Shown here: piece by piece, positions 28,700 to 38,192 of the stretch | Position numbering within the stretch: the first letter of the stretch is position 1 | How the letters are laid out: the number at the start of each line of letters is the position of its first letter | Source: Tolumonas auensis DSM 9187 | GTDB taxonomy: Bacteria; Pseudomonadota; Gammaproteobacteria; Enterobacterales; Aeromonadaceae | DNA length: 64,000 nt | Direction: 5' to 3' | NCBI RefSeq assembly: GCF_000023065.1 | Contig: NC_012691.1 | Location: 730,501 to 794,500, forward strand | Notes under the pieces: generated by a model | The model's database searches: none | Told to the model about the DNA's origin: nothing | The model's input: the letters and a program-made list of their open reading frames with translations, nothing else | Made by a program: the position numbers and the translations under genes

Positions 28700-28993
28700 A
28701 TGCTGACTACCACCCGGGAACGACGCACTTTCATGCGTATGGTGATCGATGCGCCTGTTACTCTGGTCCGCGGTTCCGAACATATGATCGCTACCTGCCG
28801 TGAGCTTGCTGCCAATGGCATGGCGATTGAAGTTGAAAGCAGCAGTCACTTTGTTGTGGGTGAAAAACTGAAAATCAGTTTGTCTACGAACAGCAATGCG
28901 TTACCGCCGTTTGTTGCCGACGCAAAAGTGGTCCGTGTAGAAAAGAACAATAACCTGGGTCAGTTAGGTGTGGAGTTTATCTCTGCCAGCTGA
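28700..28993 (+). CDS. PilZ-domain protein
   Basis: A 97-residue single-domain protein. The arginine motif of PilZ (RRTFMR, residues 8-13) is present, but the second c-di-GMP motif DxSxxG is replaced by ELAANG (about 35-40), so nucleotide binding is uncertain. TAGGAGA precedes the ATG. It converges on and overlaps the 3' end of the transglutaminase-like gene by 34 nt. Confidence 0.8.
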   Translation: MLTTTRERRTFMRMVIDAPVTLVRGSEHMIATCRELAANGMAIEVESSSHFVVGEKLKISLSTNSNALPPFVADAKVVRVEKNNNLGQLGVEFISAS

Positions 28994-29970
28994 AGCAGAT
29001 CATATTGATATTGGTTATTACGGATAGATAACCGGCTTTTTTCCCCTGTGACGCCGGGCGGGATTTCCGCCGGTCCGGCAACTTCCAGTGGCAGAAAAGC
29101 TTTTCCGTTTATGCGGATCATTTCCTCATTACCTGTCTGCCGGGGTAAAGCGACAGCCAGCAAGGCATGATCCGGCACATAGACAATCGCTTGCGGTAAA
29201 TCAGGATAGAGTGCCGTCAGCAATGTCATCATCAGCACACTCTTGCTGTCACAGTCCCCGCGGTTTTGTACCAGTACCTGTTCCGGCATCAGGAAGGTAA
29301 TGCCACGTTGTCCATCTGCAGATACCAACGGATCATACGGGATCGACTGCACAAAATTTAATAACCCGGCTACGACCAGTAACCGTTCATCATTCTGATA
29401 ACGCTGCTTCTGCTCCGCTGATGCGGAAGAAACAATGACGCGCTGTAATGTCCGGGCGAGCTCCAGCAGTTCGGCACTGCTATCGGCGGCTATGCGGACA
29501 TGATCCGGCCGGATCAGATGACTGTTGTCATCACCATGCCGTTTGTAATAGTGCTGCTCCAGATAGGTATTAAATAATGCCTTTTGTTGCTGTGCCAGCC
29601 AGCTGCCTGCCTGTTGTAAACGTTGCTGATCCGCTGCCTGATAATCAATGGTGGTGCCATCCGCGGTTTTACGGACGCGGAAGCTGACTTCCGGAAACTG
29701 TTCCTGGGCGTTCCGGATGAGTTGCTGGAAGACAGCGCTTTCTGCCTGCGCGGAGTGCCAGGCAGTCCACACCGGTAATGCCGTTTGGGCGGGCAGGATC
29801 AGGGTGAACGCCTGGGTGGATGCCGTATCGTGCTTCCAGACATAATGCAGTTGCTGCTCTTCGCCGCGGGCGAAAGCTTGCTGCTGCGCACTGGCAGTAC
29901 CGGACAGTACTACCAGTGCGAAACCAAACAGCGGGATCAGGCGAACTGCCATTGCCCGTTTTCCTGCCAT
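28960..29970 (-). CDS. Secreted transglutaminase/cysteine-protease-like protein
   Basis: A 336-residue protein with an N-terminal signal peptide (to about residue 28, ASA). Near residues 240-275 it has GDCDSKS and VPDHALLA, which match the Cys and His of transglutaminase-like folds. It overlaps the end of the YddA-like ABC gene (start at 29970 or 29952), so the two are co-translated. The substrate is unknown; a periplasmic cell-envelope role is inferred. Confidence 0.65.
   Translation of the reverse strand: MAGKRAMAVRLIPLFGFALVVLSGTASAQQQAFARGEEQQLHYVWKHDTASTQAFTLILPAQTALPVWTAWHSAQAESAVFQQLIRNAQEQFPEVSFRVRKTADGTTIDYQAADQQRLQQAGSWLAQQQKALFNTYLEQHYYKRHGDDNSHLIRPDHVRIAADSSAELLELARTLQRVIVSSASAEQKQRYQNDERLLVVAGLLNFVQSIPYDPLVSADGQRGITFLMPEQVLVQNRGDCDSKSVLMMTLLTALYPDLPQAIVYVPDHALLAVALPRQTGNEEMIRINGKAFLPLEVAGPAEIPPGVTGEKSRLSIRNNQYQYDLLQLAEINSTPN
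29012..29042 (+). terminator. Terminator of the PilZ gene
   Basis: GGTTAT / ATAACC (29012-29017 with 29027-29032) followed by GGCTTTTTT on the + strand, just past the PilZ stop and inside the opposing gene. Confidence 0.5.
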
Positions 29971-31646
29971 AACAGCTTCTTCTCATGGAACGGATGCAGG
30001 GTGCTGCGATGACCGACACTGACCATGATGGTCTGCGGCAATTCTGCGCGCAGTAACCGGTACAGCTGGGCTTCACTCTGTTCATCCAGCGCGGAAGTGG
30101 CTTCATCTAAAAACAGCACATCCGGTTTCACCAGCAGGATGCGGGCGAAAGCGACCCGTTGCTGCTCACCCAGGCTCAGCATCTGTCCCCACAATTCCAC
30201 GTCATCCAGTCTTGGTGCCAGTTTCTCCAGACCCACCGCCTGCAATGCTTTAATTGCTTCCGCATTACTGACTTCCGGTAACGGATAGCTCATGGCCTGA
30301 CGCAGACTGCCGAGTGGCAGATAAGGTTTCTGCGACAGGAACAGCGATTGGCTGTCTGCCGGATAAGTCACCTTACCGCTGGCAAAAGGCCATAAGCCGG
30401 CCAGCGTACGCAACAGTGTCGATTTGCCACAACCTGACGGCCCCTGGATCAGGAGCGAGTCACCGGCAGTCAGCTGCCAGTTGGCATCGTTCATCAGGCT
30501 GAAACCATCCGGATGCGAGATGCTGACCTGCTGCAACTGCAGCGCAACACCGGCTTTCTCGGGTTCCAGCCGTGGTAGTTGTTCGGCGTGTTGTAAACCC
30601 TGCTCAAAGGTAGCCAGACGATCCACCACCGATTTCCAGCGGGCCAGATCGGTATAGCTGTCAACCAGAATTGACATCGAACCCTGCACAATGCCGAAGG
30701 CGGAGAGCGTCTGCATCAGATCGCCCAGCGTGATCTGTTTGGCGAAATAGAGCGGGGCGCCTAACACAACCGGGAAGATAACGGCGGTCTGGTTAAAGCC
30801 CAGCGTAAAGAAGCCCAGCATTTTCTGTCGTTTCATCAGCGCATAGAAGTTATCGACCACCTGCAGGAACCGGCTGCGCAGATAGCCGCCTTCTTCCTGT
30901 GCCCCCTGATACAGGGCGATGGATTCGGCGTTTTCCCGCATCCGCACCAGCGAGAAACGGAAATCGGCTTCATAACGCTGCTGATTGAAGTTGAGCCGTA
31001 CCAGCGGGCGACCAATCCAGAAGGTCAGTATCGTACCGAAAATGGCATAAGCCAGCGCCGCCCAGACCATGTAGCCCTGTGCCAGCTGAAAGGTGGTGTT
31101 ACCGATAGTCAGCTCGGAGGGTTTGGAGAGTGTCCATAACACACCGAGAAACGTGAACAGAGTAGCGAGCTCACGCAGATAGCCAATCGAGAGGCTCAGG
31201 GTTGAACCGACAAACTCGTTGATATCTTCCGCGATACGCTGATCGGGGTTATCGGTTTGCCGGTCAGTCAGCTGCAGCCGGTAGAAGTTGTTATTTTCCA
31301 GCCAGTGCACGATCCGGTTCTGGGTCAGCCAGCGGCGCCAGACAATCTGCAGCATCTGATTGAAGTAAGTCCGGTGGACACCGACCAGCACCCAAATCGC
31401 CGCCAGCCAGCAGAACGTCAGCAGCAGGCTTTTGAATTCAGGAAAATCATAACTCTGGATCGAGTTGTAGAACTGGTTATGCCAGTTGTTCAGTACTTTC
31501 TGCAGATAGACCGAACCTGCCGTCAGTGCCAGAACAACAACCAACAGTAACAGGCCCTTGGTCTTACCTTCTTTGGATGCCCAGAATGGCTTTAACAGCA
31601 TCCAGAAGTTGCGCCACAGGTGTCTGACCGGTGGGGTAGGTGTCAT
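29937..31646 (-). CDS. YddA/SbmA-type ABC transporter (fused permease-ATPase)
   Basis: A 569-residue half-transporter with an N-terminal SbmA/BacA-like membrane domain (about residues 1-330) and a C-terminal ATPase (Walker A GPSGCGKS near 410; signature SLGEQQR near 480; LFLDEATSALD). E. coli YddA is close in length and layout; its substrate is unknown. It precedes a transglutaminase-like secreted protein with overlap. Confidence 0.85.
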   Translation of the reverse strand: MTPTPPVRHLWRNFWMLLKPFWASKEGKTKGLLLLVVVLALTAGSVYLQKVLNNWHNQFYNSIQSYDFPEFKSLLLTFCWLAAIWVLVGVHRTYFNQMLQIVWRRWLTQNRIVHWLENNNFYRLQLTDRQTDNPDQRIAEDINEFVGSTLSLSIGYLRELATLFTFLGVLWTLSKPSELTIGNTTFQLAQGYMVWAALAYAIFGTILTFWIGRPLVRLNFNQQRYEADFRFSLVRMRENAESIALYQGAQEEGGYLRSRFLQVVDNFYALMKRQKMLGFFTLGFNQTAVIFPVVLGAPLYFAKQITLGDLMQTLSAFGIVQGSMSILVDSYTDLARWKSVVDRLATFEQGLQHAEQLPRLEPEKAGVALQLQQVSISHPDGFSLMNDANWQLTAGDSLLIQGPSGCGKSTLLRTLAGLWPFASGKVTYPADSQSLFLSQKPYLPLGSLRQAMSYPLPEVSNAEAIKALQAVGLEKLAPRLDDVELWGQMLSLGEQQRVAFARILLVKPDVLFLDEATSALDEQSEAQLYRLLRAELPQTIMVSVGHRSTLHPFHEKKLLWQENGQWQFA

Positions 31647-31747
31647 TAGTATTACTCCCGCTACAACATCATATTGCGCCTCATGTTGCCAGAGTGAGCA
31701 GGGAAATCAATCAGATGTCATGTATCGGTTTGTAATGACCGGAGGGC

Positions 31748-32521
31748 TTATGTATTTGCGGGCATTCCGTAATACAGACAGATGCGCTGCCCATCGATCT
31801 CGCGGATGGAAAACGGGATCTCATAGATCTCACTCAGAATCGTTGCATCAATCACGTCTGCAACCTTGCCGCTCTTTATCACTGCCCCTTTTTTCATTGC
31901 GATAATGTTGTCGGAATAGCAGGATGCAAAATTGATATCGTGCACCACCGTGACCACGGCTTTATGCGTTTCATGCGCCAGCATGCGTAACGTCGACATG
32001 ATGTCGACCGAGTGCCGGATATCCAGATTATTCAGCGGCTCATCAAGAAACACGTAATCGGTATCCTGCGCGACGACCATGGCGATAAAGGCCATCTGCC
32101 GCTGTCCGCCACTGAGCTGATCGAGATAGCGATCCTGAATCGGCGTGATATCCAGATAACCCAGCGCCTGATCAATGATCTGCTGATCTTCTCCGGTTAA
32201 ACGTCCCTGTGAATAGGGGAAGCGGCCAAATGCGACGAGTTCCCGCACGGTAAACCGCATGTTGATATTGTTCGACTGACGTAATACTGCCAGACGGGTC
32301 GCCAGTTCCTGCGTACCCCATTGTGCCAGCGGTTTTCCGGCAATCAGGATCTCACCGGCATCGGTGTTGGTTAAACGGCTGGCCATCGACAGTAACGTAC
32401 TTTTCCCGGCGCCGTTCGGCCCGATGATCGAGGTTACTTCACCGCGGGGAAACAGCGCACTGGCATTCTGTACCACATACGTATTGCCATATTTTTTCGA
32501 TAATCCGGTTAATTTAATCAT
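31748..32521 (-). CDS. Ferric-siderophore ABC transporter ATPase (VctC/FepC type)
   Basis: A 257-residue ATPase with Walker A GPNGAGKS (about residues 33-40), signature LSGGQRQ (about 135) and Walker B VFLDEPLNNLD. Its gene order after two permeases and a binding protein is that of catecholate siderophore importers such as Vibrio VctPDGC. It terminates the operon. Confidence 0.88.
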   Translation of the reverse strand: MIKLTGLSKKYGNTYVVQNASALFPRGEVTSIIGPNGAGKSTLLSMASRLTNTDAGEILIAGKPLAQWGTQELATRLAVLRQSNNINMRFTVRELVAFGRFPYSQGRLTGEDQQIIDQALGYLDITPIQDRYLDQLSGGQRQMAFIAMVVAQDTDYVFLDEPLNNLDIRHSVDIMSTLRMLAHETHKAVVTVVHDINFASCYSDNIIAMKKGAVIKSGKVADVIDATILSEIYEIPFSIREIDGQRICLYYGMPANT

Positions 32522-32526
32522 GACGG

Positions 32527-33477
32527 TTACTGCACTTTATTACGCATCAGCAGCAGGAGGAAATAGCTGCCGCCGATGAAGTTGATAATCACACTGATGG
32601 TGGTTTCCAGATCCAGCATGCTTTCAATAAACCACTGACCGCCGGTCAGTAGCACGACGGATAACAGCGTGGACGCCAGCATCAGAAAACGGTGGTGATA
32701 ACTGCGGAAGAGCTGCCGGGTCAGGCTGACCACGATCAGACCCAGAAACAGGACCGGCCCGACCAGTGCCGTGGCGACCGAAATCAAAACACTGATCAGC
32801 AGCATCACCTGCATCATCACTTTACGGGTATCTATGCCGAGACTTCGGGCGTTATCGATCCCCAGCCACAGCACATCCAGTCTTGCCGCCAGACGCCAGA
32901 GATAACCGACGGCCAGTAGCAGTGGGATCAGCGACCAGTAGACCAGCTCGCCGTTGACATTATTAAAGCTGGCAAACATCGCCCGCTGTACGGTGCTGAA
33001 CTCGGCGGGGTCCACGATCAGGGTGAAGAAGTTCGTCATGCTGCTGAATAAACTGCCGCAGACAATCCCGATCAGCAGCAGGGAAAACAGATTGGTGTTT
33101 TTACGCTGAAAATAGAGCAGGAATAACCCCATCGATAAGCTCACCATAATGGCGGTGGCGACGCTGAAGTTCAGCAGCGGGTTAATGAGCAGATAACTGC
33201 TACTGCCGAAAATGATCAGAATGATGGACTGAATCATCACGTACAGCGCATCGAATCCGAGAATCGACGGTGTCAGGATCTGGTTATTGGTGATGGTCTG
33301 AAAAACCAGCGATGACGTCGCGATAGCCACCGAGGCAATCATGATCGCCAGTACTTTCGGAATGCGGTTCGCCAGAAAAAACGAATAGTTATCCGCCGTC
33401 AGACCTTTTCCCAGAAAATAGGCGGTAAAGGCGATACCTGCGAACAGTAAGAGCCACATTTTGACGGAATCACGCAT
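32527..33477 (-). CDS. Siderophore ABC transporter permease (VctG type)
   Basis: A 316-residue FecCD-family inner-membrane permease with about nine hydrophobic segments. The start at 33477 (MRDSVKMW) overlaps the preceding permease by 8 nt; the longer ORF start has no support. Partner of the next permease. Confidence 0.85.
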   Translation of the reverse strand: MRDSVKMWLLLFAGIAFTAYFLGKGLTADNYSFFLANRIPKVLAIMIASVAIATSSLVFQTITNNQILTPSILGFDALYVMIQSIILIIFGSSSYLLINPLLNFSVATAIMVSLSMGLFLLYFQRKNTNLFSLLLIGIVCGSLFSSMTNFFTLIVDPAEFSTVQRAMFASFNNVNGELVYWSLIPLLLAVGYLWRLAARLDVLWLGIDNARSLGIDTRKVMMQVMLLISVLISVATALVGPVLFLGLIVVSLTRQLFRSYHHRFLMLASTLLSVVLLTGGQWFIESMLDLETTISVIINFIGGSYFLLLLMRNKVQ

Positions 33478-34429
33478 TCGATTTATCCCTGAGTACCAGT
33501 GCAATGAAAACCATACCGCCCAGAACACTGATGATCATCGAAATGGGGATTTCATACGGGAAGATAATCAGGCGGCCCAACACATCACAGGACAACACCA
33601 GCACCGTGCCCCAGTACGCGGTCCAGGGTAGATTGCGTCTGATATTGTCACCCATAAAGATGGCGACCAGATTCGGCACAATCAGGCCCAGAAACGGGAT
33701 CACGCCGACAATCATCACCACGGCAGAGGAGAGAACGGCCACCAGAATGACGCCAAACAGAACGATTTTCTGATAATCCAGCCCGATGTTGCGGGCAAAG
33801 CTCTCACCGATACTGGCGGCACTGAACTGGCTGGCATAGTAATAAGCCAGTGCCGAGGCCGGAATGGCCAGATACAGGAACTCGTAATTGCCCTGTAAGA
33901 CGGAAGCAAAATTCGCGATCCGCCACGATGACATGGTCTGAACCAGATCGTATTTATAGGCAATAAACGTGGTTAACGACGAGACGACGTTGCCGTACAT
34001 GATGCCGATCAGCGGCACCAGAGCCGTATTTTTAAACTTCAGCCGTTGCAGGAAACGGATAAACAGCAGCGTTCCGGCCACCGAGAAGAAAAAAATCACG
34101 CTGAGATGCGCCCATTCACTCAGCTCTGAAAAAGCCACCAGACTGACAATGTAACCCAGCAGGGCACAATCAATCGTGCCGGTAGTGGAGGGTGCGGCAA
34201 AGCGGTTCTGTACGATCTGCTGCATGATCAGGCCGGCAATGCTTAAACCGGCCCCCGCCAGACAGATGGCCAGCAGGCGGGGGATACGGCTGGTGAGCAG
34301 CACGGACATCGCCTGCGGATCGGCGGACAGCAGCCTGTCTGCGCTGATATCCGCCACACCGATCAGCAAGGAGGCTCCGGCCATTATCAGCAGCACGGCG
34401 ACAGACAGGATAACCCGGACATGTTGCAT
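33470..34429 (-). CDS. Siderophore ABC transporter permease (VctD type)
   Basis: A 319-residue FecCD-family permease with the family motifs SRIPRLLAICLAGAGLSIAG near residue 50 and GVIPFLGLIVPN near the C-terminus. It lies 4 bp after the binding-protein gene. Confidence 0.87.
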   Translation of the reverse strand: MQHVRVILSVAVLLIMAGASLLIGVADISADRLLSADPQAMSVLLTSRIPRLLAICLAGAGLSIAGLIMQQIVQNRFAAPSTTGTIDCALLGYIVSLVAFSELSEWAHLSVIFFFSVAGTLLFIRFLQRLKFKNTALVPLIGIMYGNVVSSLTTFIAYKYDLVQTMSSWRIANFASVLQGNYEFLYLAIPASALAYYYASQFSAASIGESFARNIGLDYQKIVLFGVILVAVLSSAVVMIVGVIPFLGLIVPNLVAIFMGDNIRRNLPWTAYWGTVLVLSCDVLGRLIIFPYEIPISMIISVLGGMVFIALVLRDKSNA

Positions 34430-34433
34430 GATC

Positions 34434-35366
34434 TTAGTTCAGTGCCTGATTGACATCATCCAGCATGATCCGGGTGGCGGTGACACCACCGGCTGTCAGA
34501 TACCAGGCGGCTGAATTGATAAAGATCAGACGCTTGTTTTTGAATGCCGGGGTGGATGCCACCAGCGGATTACTGAACAGTGTCTGAGCCCGGCCTGTGC
34601 TGCGGCCAATGGCCTGTTCCCGATCCAGGACAAACAGCACATCGGGCTGCGCATCGGCGATATATTCAAAAGAGATTAGGTTGCCGTGTTTACCGGCTTT
34701 GGCTTTGATATTGCGGGCCACTGACGGTTTCAGACCGAATTCATGGTAGATATGCGAGAACCGGCTGTCAGCACCAAAACTGGCCAGATTACTACCGTTA
34801 TTCATCACGGTCAGCGCAAACTGGCCGCTCTTTTCTGCCTTGGCATGCACCGTCGCAATCTGTTTATCCAGCTCGGCGATCAGTGGCTTGGTCACCTCGT
34901 TTTTATTGAAGATCTTGCCGAGATTCAGCCAGTTCTGCTGAGTATCCTGCCAGTACTGGCCATTTTCGATGTAAAACATATAAGTCGGGGCGATAGCCGC
35001 CAGTTTGTCGTAGACCGGCATGACCCGCGACTCGGCAATAATCAGATCCGGTTTCAGCATATAAATCGCTTCAAAATCCGGCTCCAGATTGGAGCCTGCC
35101 GCCTGGTATTTCTCATCCTGATATTTCTTCAGGTAATCAGGCAGCAGTGTTTTCACCACACCCACCGGCTCAATACCCAGCTTATCCAGTAAATCCAGAC
35201 TGGCGTGACCCAGCACCACGACCCGCTTCGGGGTTTCAGCCAGGGTCATTTCCCCCATGTGATGTTTGACGGTGACGGGGGCCGCGAACACGGTTGATGC
35301 CGCGGTTAACAGCCACGCAAAACTCCATGCCGCGATGAAGGCTTTAAACTTGTTTTTCCGGAACAT
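34434..35366 (-). CDS. Siderophore periplasmic binding protein (VctP/CeuE type)
   Basis: A 310-residue class III binding protein with a signal peptide (to about residue 28, VFA). The motif ETPKRVVVLGHASLDLLDKLG is typical of CeuE/VctP-like catecholate binders. It follows the TonB receptor gene and a strong hairpin. Confidence 0.87.
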   Translation of the reverse strand: MFRKNKFKAFIAAWSFAWLLTAASTVFAAPVTVKHHMGEMTLAETPKRVVVLGHASLDLLDKLGIEPVGVVKTLLPDYLKKYQDEKYQAAGSNLEPDFEAIYMLKPDLIIAESRVMPVYDKLAAIAPTYMFYIENGQYWQDTQQNWLNLGKIFNKNEVTKPLIAELDKQIATVHAKAEKSGQFALTVMNNGSNLASFGADSRFSHIYHEFGLKPSVARNIKAKAGKHGNLISFEYIADAQPDVLFVLDREQAIGRSTGRAQTLFSNPLVASTPAFKNKRLIFINSAAWYLTAGGVTATRIMLDDVNQALN

Positions 35367-35395
35367 AATGGATACTCACTAAACGGTAAGAACAG

Positions 35396-35417
35396 GCCCC
35401 CGGATTGCTCCGGGGGG
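35396..35417 (-). terminator. Hairpin between receptor and uptake genes
   Basis: CCCCCGG / CCGGGGG (35397-35403 with 35410-35416). It has little T-tail on the - strand and may act as an attenuator that favours receptor expression. Confidence 0.55.
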
Positions 35418-35423
35418 TATTGT

Positions 35424-37349
35424 TTAGAAACGCATGGAGGCCGTCAGGCGGAAGTCGCGACCTGCTTCCGGCACACCCGCCCACATGTTGTAACGGGAGG
35501 TGTAGCCATAGCTGGCCTGATCCAGAAACTGTTTATCAAACAGGTTAATGACCGCGAATTTCAGGTCAAAATCGGTGTTTGCCATTGGGCGCCAGCTGAC
35601 ATAAGCATCATGCACGGCATAACCCGGTTTCTCTTTTGAACCGGACGGCACTTCGGTCAGACGCTCAGTCACCCGGCCAGTCCAGCCGATATCAACGCGT
35701 TGTTCGGTAAAGTGATAATCGAGTCCGGTTGTCCAGGTGCGGCCGGTCGAGGTGCCCAGCGACATGTTGCTGTCACTCAGCGGCTCATTGTTCAGCGTCG
35801 GACGGCTTAACGTCACACCGACACGGCTATCCAGCTGCCCCCAGCGATAACCGGCATCCGCAGAATAACCCCAGACCCGGACCGTACCTTCGTTGTCACG
35901 GGTGCCGGTTGAGTTAGGGATGAAGTTTTCAATCCGCTGGCTGAAGCCCTGGACTTTGGCATGCAGGTTACCGTGTTCGTATTCGGTGCCGAACTCCGTG
36001 GTATGAGCACGTTCCGGATCAATATCGCTGTCATTGGTGGTGCGAGCCATGACATACACTTCTTTCGTCCCGACGCCACGCAATGCCCGGGAGTGGCGGG
36101 CAAACAGATTCACCTCATCGGTGACAAACCAGGTCAGACCCACATTCGGGCTGAGCCCTTCACTGCTGAAGTTCTGACCGATGTTGTCGTTGTAGTCGTA
36201 GTGATCAAAGCGGGCACCCGCGGATAACATCCAGTCGGGTGCAAAACGGTAATCACTCTGCAGATAAAGTCCCAGCACGGTCAGATCTTCATCCCCGGCT
36301 GTACCAGCGCCAGTCTGGTAAGCGCGGTCATGACGGTAGTCGGTACCGAAGGTGATATCGGCTTTGTCCAGATCCATGGTATTGCGCAGATCGCTGCCCC
36401 ACGTCTCAACACCGGCACCACTCTGGGAACCATCGTTGGTAATGTCCAGGCTGGCATCGGTGTGATACACCGTGGTTTTGGTATTAAACAGCGGGTTACC
36501 GGATTTATATTTATGGTTGAACGTGGTGGTCGAGCGGGCGTTTTTCTGCTCGGTTTCCGGATTCCAATCCGAGGCAATCATGTGCGCGCGCAGGTTGCGG
36601 TTACCTTCATCCACCCGGTTTTCATGACTCAGACTGGCGTAGTGTTTTTCATTGATATCACCGCTCAGCTTGGTGAAAAAATCTTCCTGCTTGATGTCGG
36701 TGTTTTTGACGGTATCGCCATTTCCGTCCTGGTAGCTGTCTGTATCTAACTGTGAGGCACTGACCAGCAGACCGCTGTTTTCGCCGATACGTCCGAATGC
36801 GGTACCGGTATTTTTAAATCCTTTGCCGTTACTGTGATAGGTACTTTTCACTATCGCACCGGCTTTCTCATCTTTGCGCAGAATGTCAGTCGCATCTTTG
36901 GTTTCCACGTTGACGGAGCCCGCCAGTGCACCCGGCCCTGCAGTCGCCGCGCCAGTGCCGGCATCTGCTTCAACGGCTTTGATGATATCGGGATCAACCC
37001 CGACGCGTCCCTGATGATGGAACAGATAACCTGTCTGTTGGGCACCATCGATAGACACATTCATCATGGTATCTTCCAGACCACGAGCATACAGTTTCTG
37101 CGCCGCAGGCAGCGAACCGCCGCCGACAGTAAAGTCGGTTTTGTCTTTGAATATTTCCTGCAATGAGGCCGCTTGCTTTTGTTCCAGCTGTTTTGCGGTG
37201 ACCGCTTTTTCTTTATCGGCGGTGACTTCAATGTTATCCAGTTCATTCACGGCTTCTTCAGCCAGTGCGGTTTGTCCTCCAAAGAAAGCTAAAGATAATG
37301 AGGAAGCGAGGAGAGTACGGGTCAGGATCTGTTTTGATTGCTGCTGCAT
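35424..37349 (-). CDS. TonB-dependent siderophore receptor
   Basis: A 641-residue outer-membrane receptor: signal peptide (to about residue 30, ALA), a plug domain with the TonB-box-like region after it (LDNIEVTAD), and a beta-barrel ending in the aromatic tail AGRDFRLTASMRF. It heads the iron operon and would import a ferric siderophore energised by TonB. The exact ligand cannot be read from the sequence; the partner genes suggest a catecholate. Confidence 0.88.
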   Translation of the reverse strand: MQQQSKQILTRTLLASSLSLAFFGGQTALAEEAVNELDNIEVTADKEKAVTAKQLEQKQAASLQEIFKDKTDFTVGGGSLPAAQKLYARGLEDTMMNVSIDGAQQTGYLFHHQGRVGVDPDIIKAVEADAGTGAATAGPGALAGSVNVETKDATDILRKDEKAGAIVKSTYHSNGKGFKNTGTAFGRIGENSGLLVSASQLDTDSYQDGNGDTVKNTDIKQEDFFTKLSGDINEKHYASLSHENRVDEGNRNLRAHMIASDWNPETEQKNARSTTTFNHKYKSGNPLFNTKTTVYHTDASLDITNDGSQSGAGVETWGSDLRNTMDLDKADITFGTDYRHDRAYQTGAGTAGDEDLTVLGLYLQSDYRFAPDWMLSAGARFDHYDYNDNIGQNFSSEGLSPNVGLTWFVTDEVNLFARHSRALRGVGTKEVYVMARTTNDSDIDPERAHTTEFGTEYEHGNLHAKVQGFSQRIENFIPNSTGTRDNEGTVRVWGYSADAGYRWGQLDSRVGVTLSRPTLNNEPLSDSNMSLGTSTGRTWTTGLDYHFTEQRVDIGWTGRVTERLTEVPSGSKEKPGYAVHDAYVSWRPMANTDFDLKFAVINLFDKQFLDQASYGYTSRYNMWAGVPEAGRDFRLTASMRF

Positions 37350-37385
37350 TATGAGTCTCTTCCAGTTGAGAGTTTTCGGTGGTAT

Positions 37386-37405
37386 TGATAATTATTCTCA
37401 ATAAA
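37386..37405 (-). promoter_or_regulatory. Fur box upstream of the receptor
   Basis: TGATAATTATTCTCAATAA closely matches the 19-bp Fur consensus (GATAATGATAATCATTATC), 37 bp before the receptor start. It indicates iron repression. Confidence 0.75.
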
Positions 37406-37519
37406 TGATAAGGATAACGAGTCTTCTTCTCAAGTAAAAATTAAAAAGATATGCAAGAGAATGTCAGCAGGAAGCGTGTTGCCGGGAGAACAGAGAATAA
37501 AAAAGAGAGGAAAAAGAAA

Positions 37520-37551
37520 GAGAAAAGAAAAGGGAAGCTCGATGGCTTCCC
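37520..37551 (-). terminator. Terminator of leuABCD
   Basis: GGGAAGC / GCTTCCC (37532-37538 with 37545-37551) followed on the - strand by TTTTCTTTTC. Confidence 0.85.
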
Positions 37552-37581
37552 TTCAGGCATAACTATTTATGCAATGATCAA

Positions 37582-38181
37582 TTACAACCAGACCGGTTGT
37601 TTTGCTTCATAGGCATCAATCGCATCAGCGTGTTGCAGCGTCAGACCGATGTTATCCAGACCATTCATGATGCAGTAACGGCGGAAGTCATCGATTTCAA
37701 ACTTGAAGCAGTAATCGGCAGCGCGTACTTCTTTGGCTTCCAGATCCACTGTGATGTTCTGACCTTCGTTGGCTTCCACCAGCTTGAACAGTGCATCCAC
37801 TTCGTCGTCTTTCAGACGCACAACCAGCAGACCGTTGTTCAGTGAGTTGCCGTAGAAAATGTCAGCAAAACTTGGTGCGATCACCGCTTTCAGACCGTAA
37901 TCCGCCAGCGCCCATGGCGCATGTTCACGGCTCGAACCGTTACCGAAGTTTTCACGAGCCAGCAGGATGGAAGCACCCTTGTAGCGCGGAAAGTTCAGCA
38001 CGAATTCCGGGTTTGGCTGAGTGCCAGCCTCATCCAGAAAACGCCAGTCGTGAAACAGATTCTGACCAAAACCCAGTTTGGAAACGCGTTGTAAAAACTG
38101 TTTCGGAATGATCTGGTCAGTATCAACGTTGGCACTGTCGAGAGGTACAGCCAGACCGGTATGTTGTTTAAACTCTTGCAT
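37582..38181 (-). CDS. leuD: 3-isopropylmalate dehydratase small subunit
   Basis: A 199-residue small subunit of isopropylmalate isomerase, acting with LeuC in leucine synthesis. Motifs [11 protein letters not shown] and [13 protein letters not shown] are characteristic. It is last in leuABCD, 11 bp after leuC. Confidence 0.96.
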   Translation of the reverse strand: MQEFKQHTGLAVPLDSANVDTDQIIPKQFLQRVSKLGFGQNLFHDWRFLDEAGTQPNPEFVLNFPRYKGASILLARENFGNGSSREHAPWALADYGLKAVIAPSFADIFYGNSLNNGLLVVRLKDDEVDALFKLVEANEGQNITVDLEAKEVRAADYCFKFEIDDFRRYCIMNGLDNIGLTLQHADAIDAYEAKQPVWL

Positions 38182-38192
38182 GGCGGTGCTCC

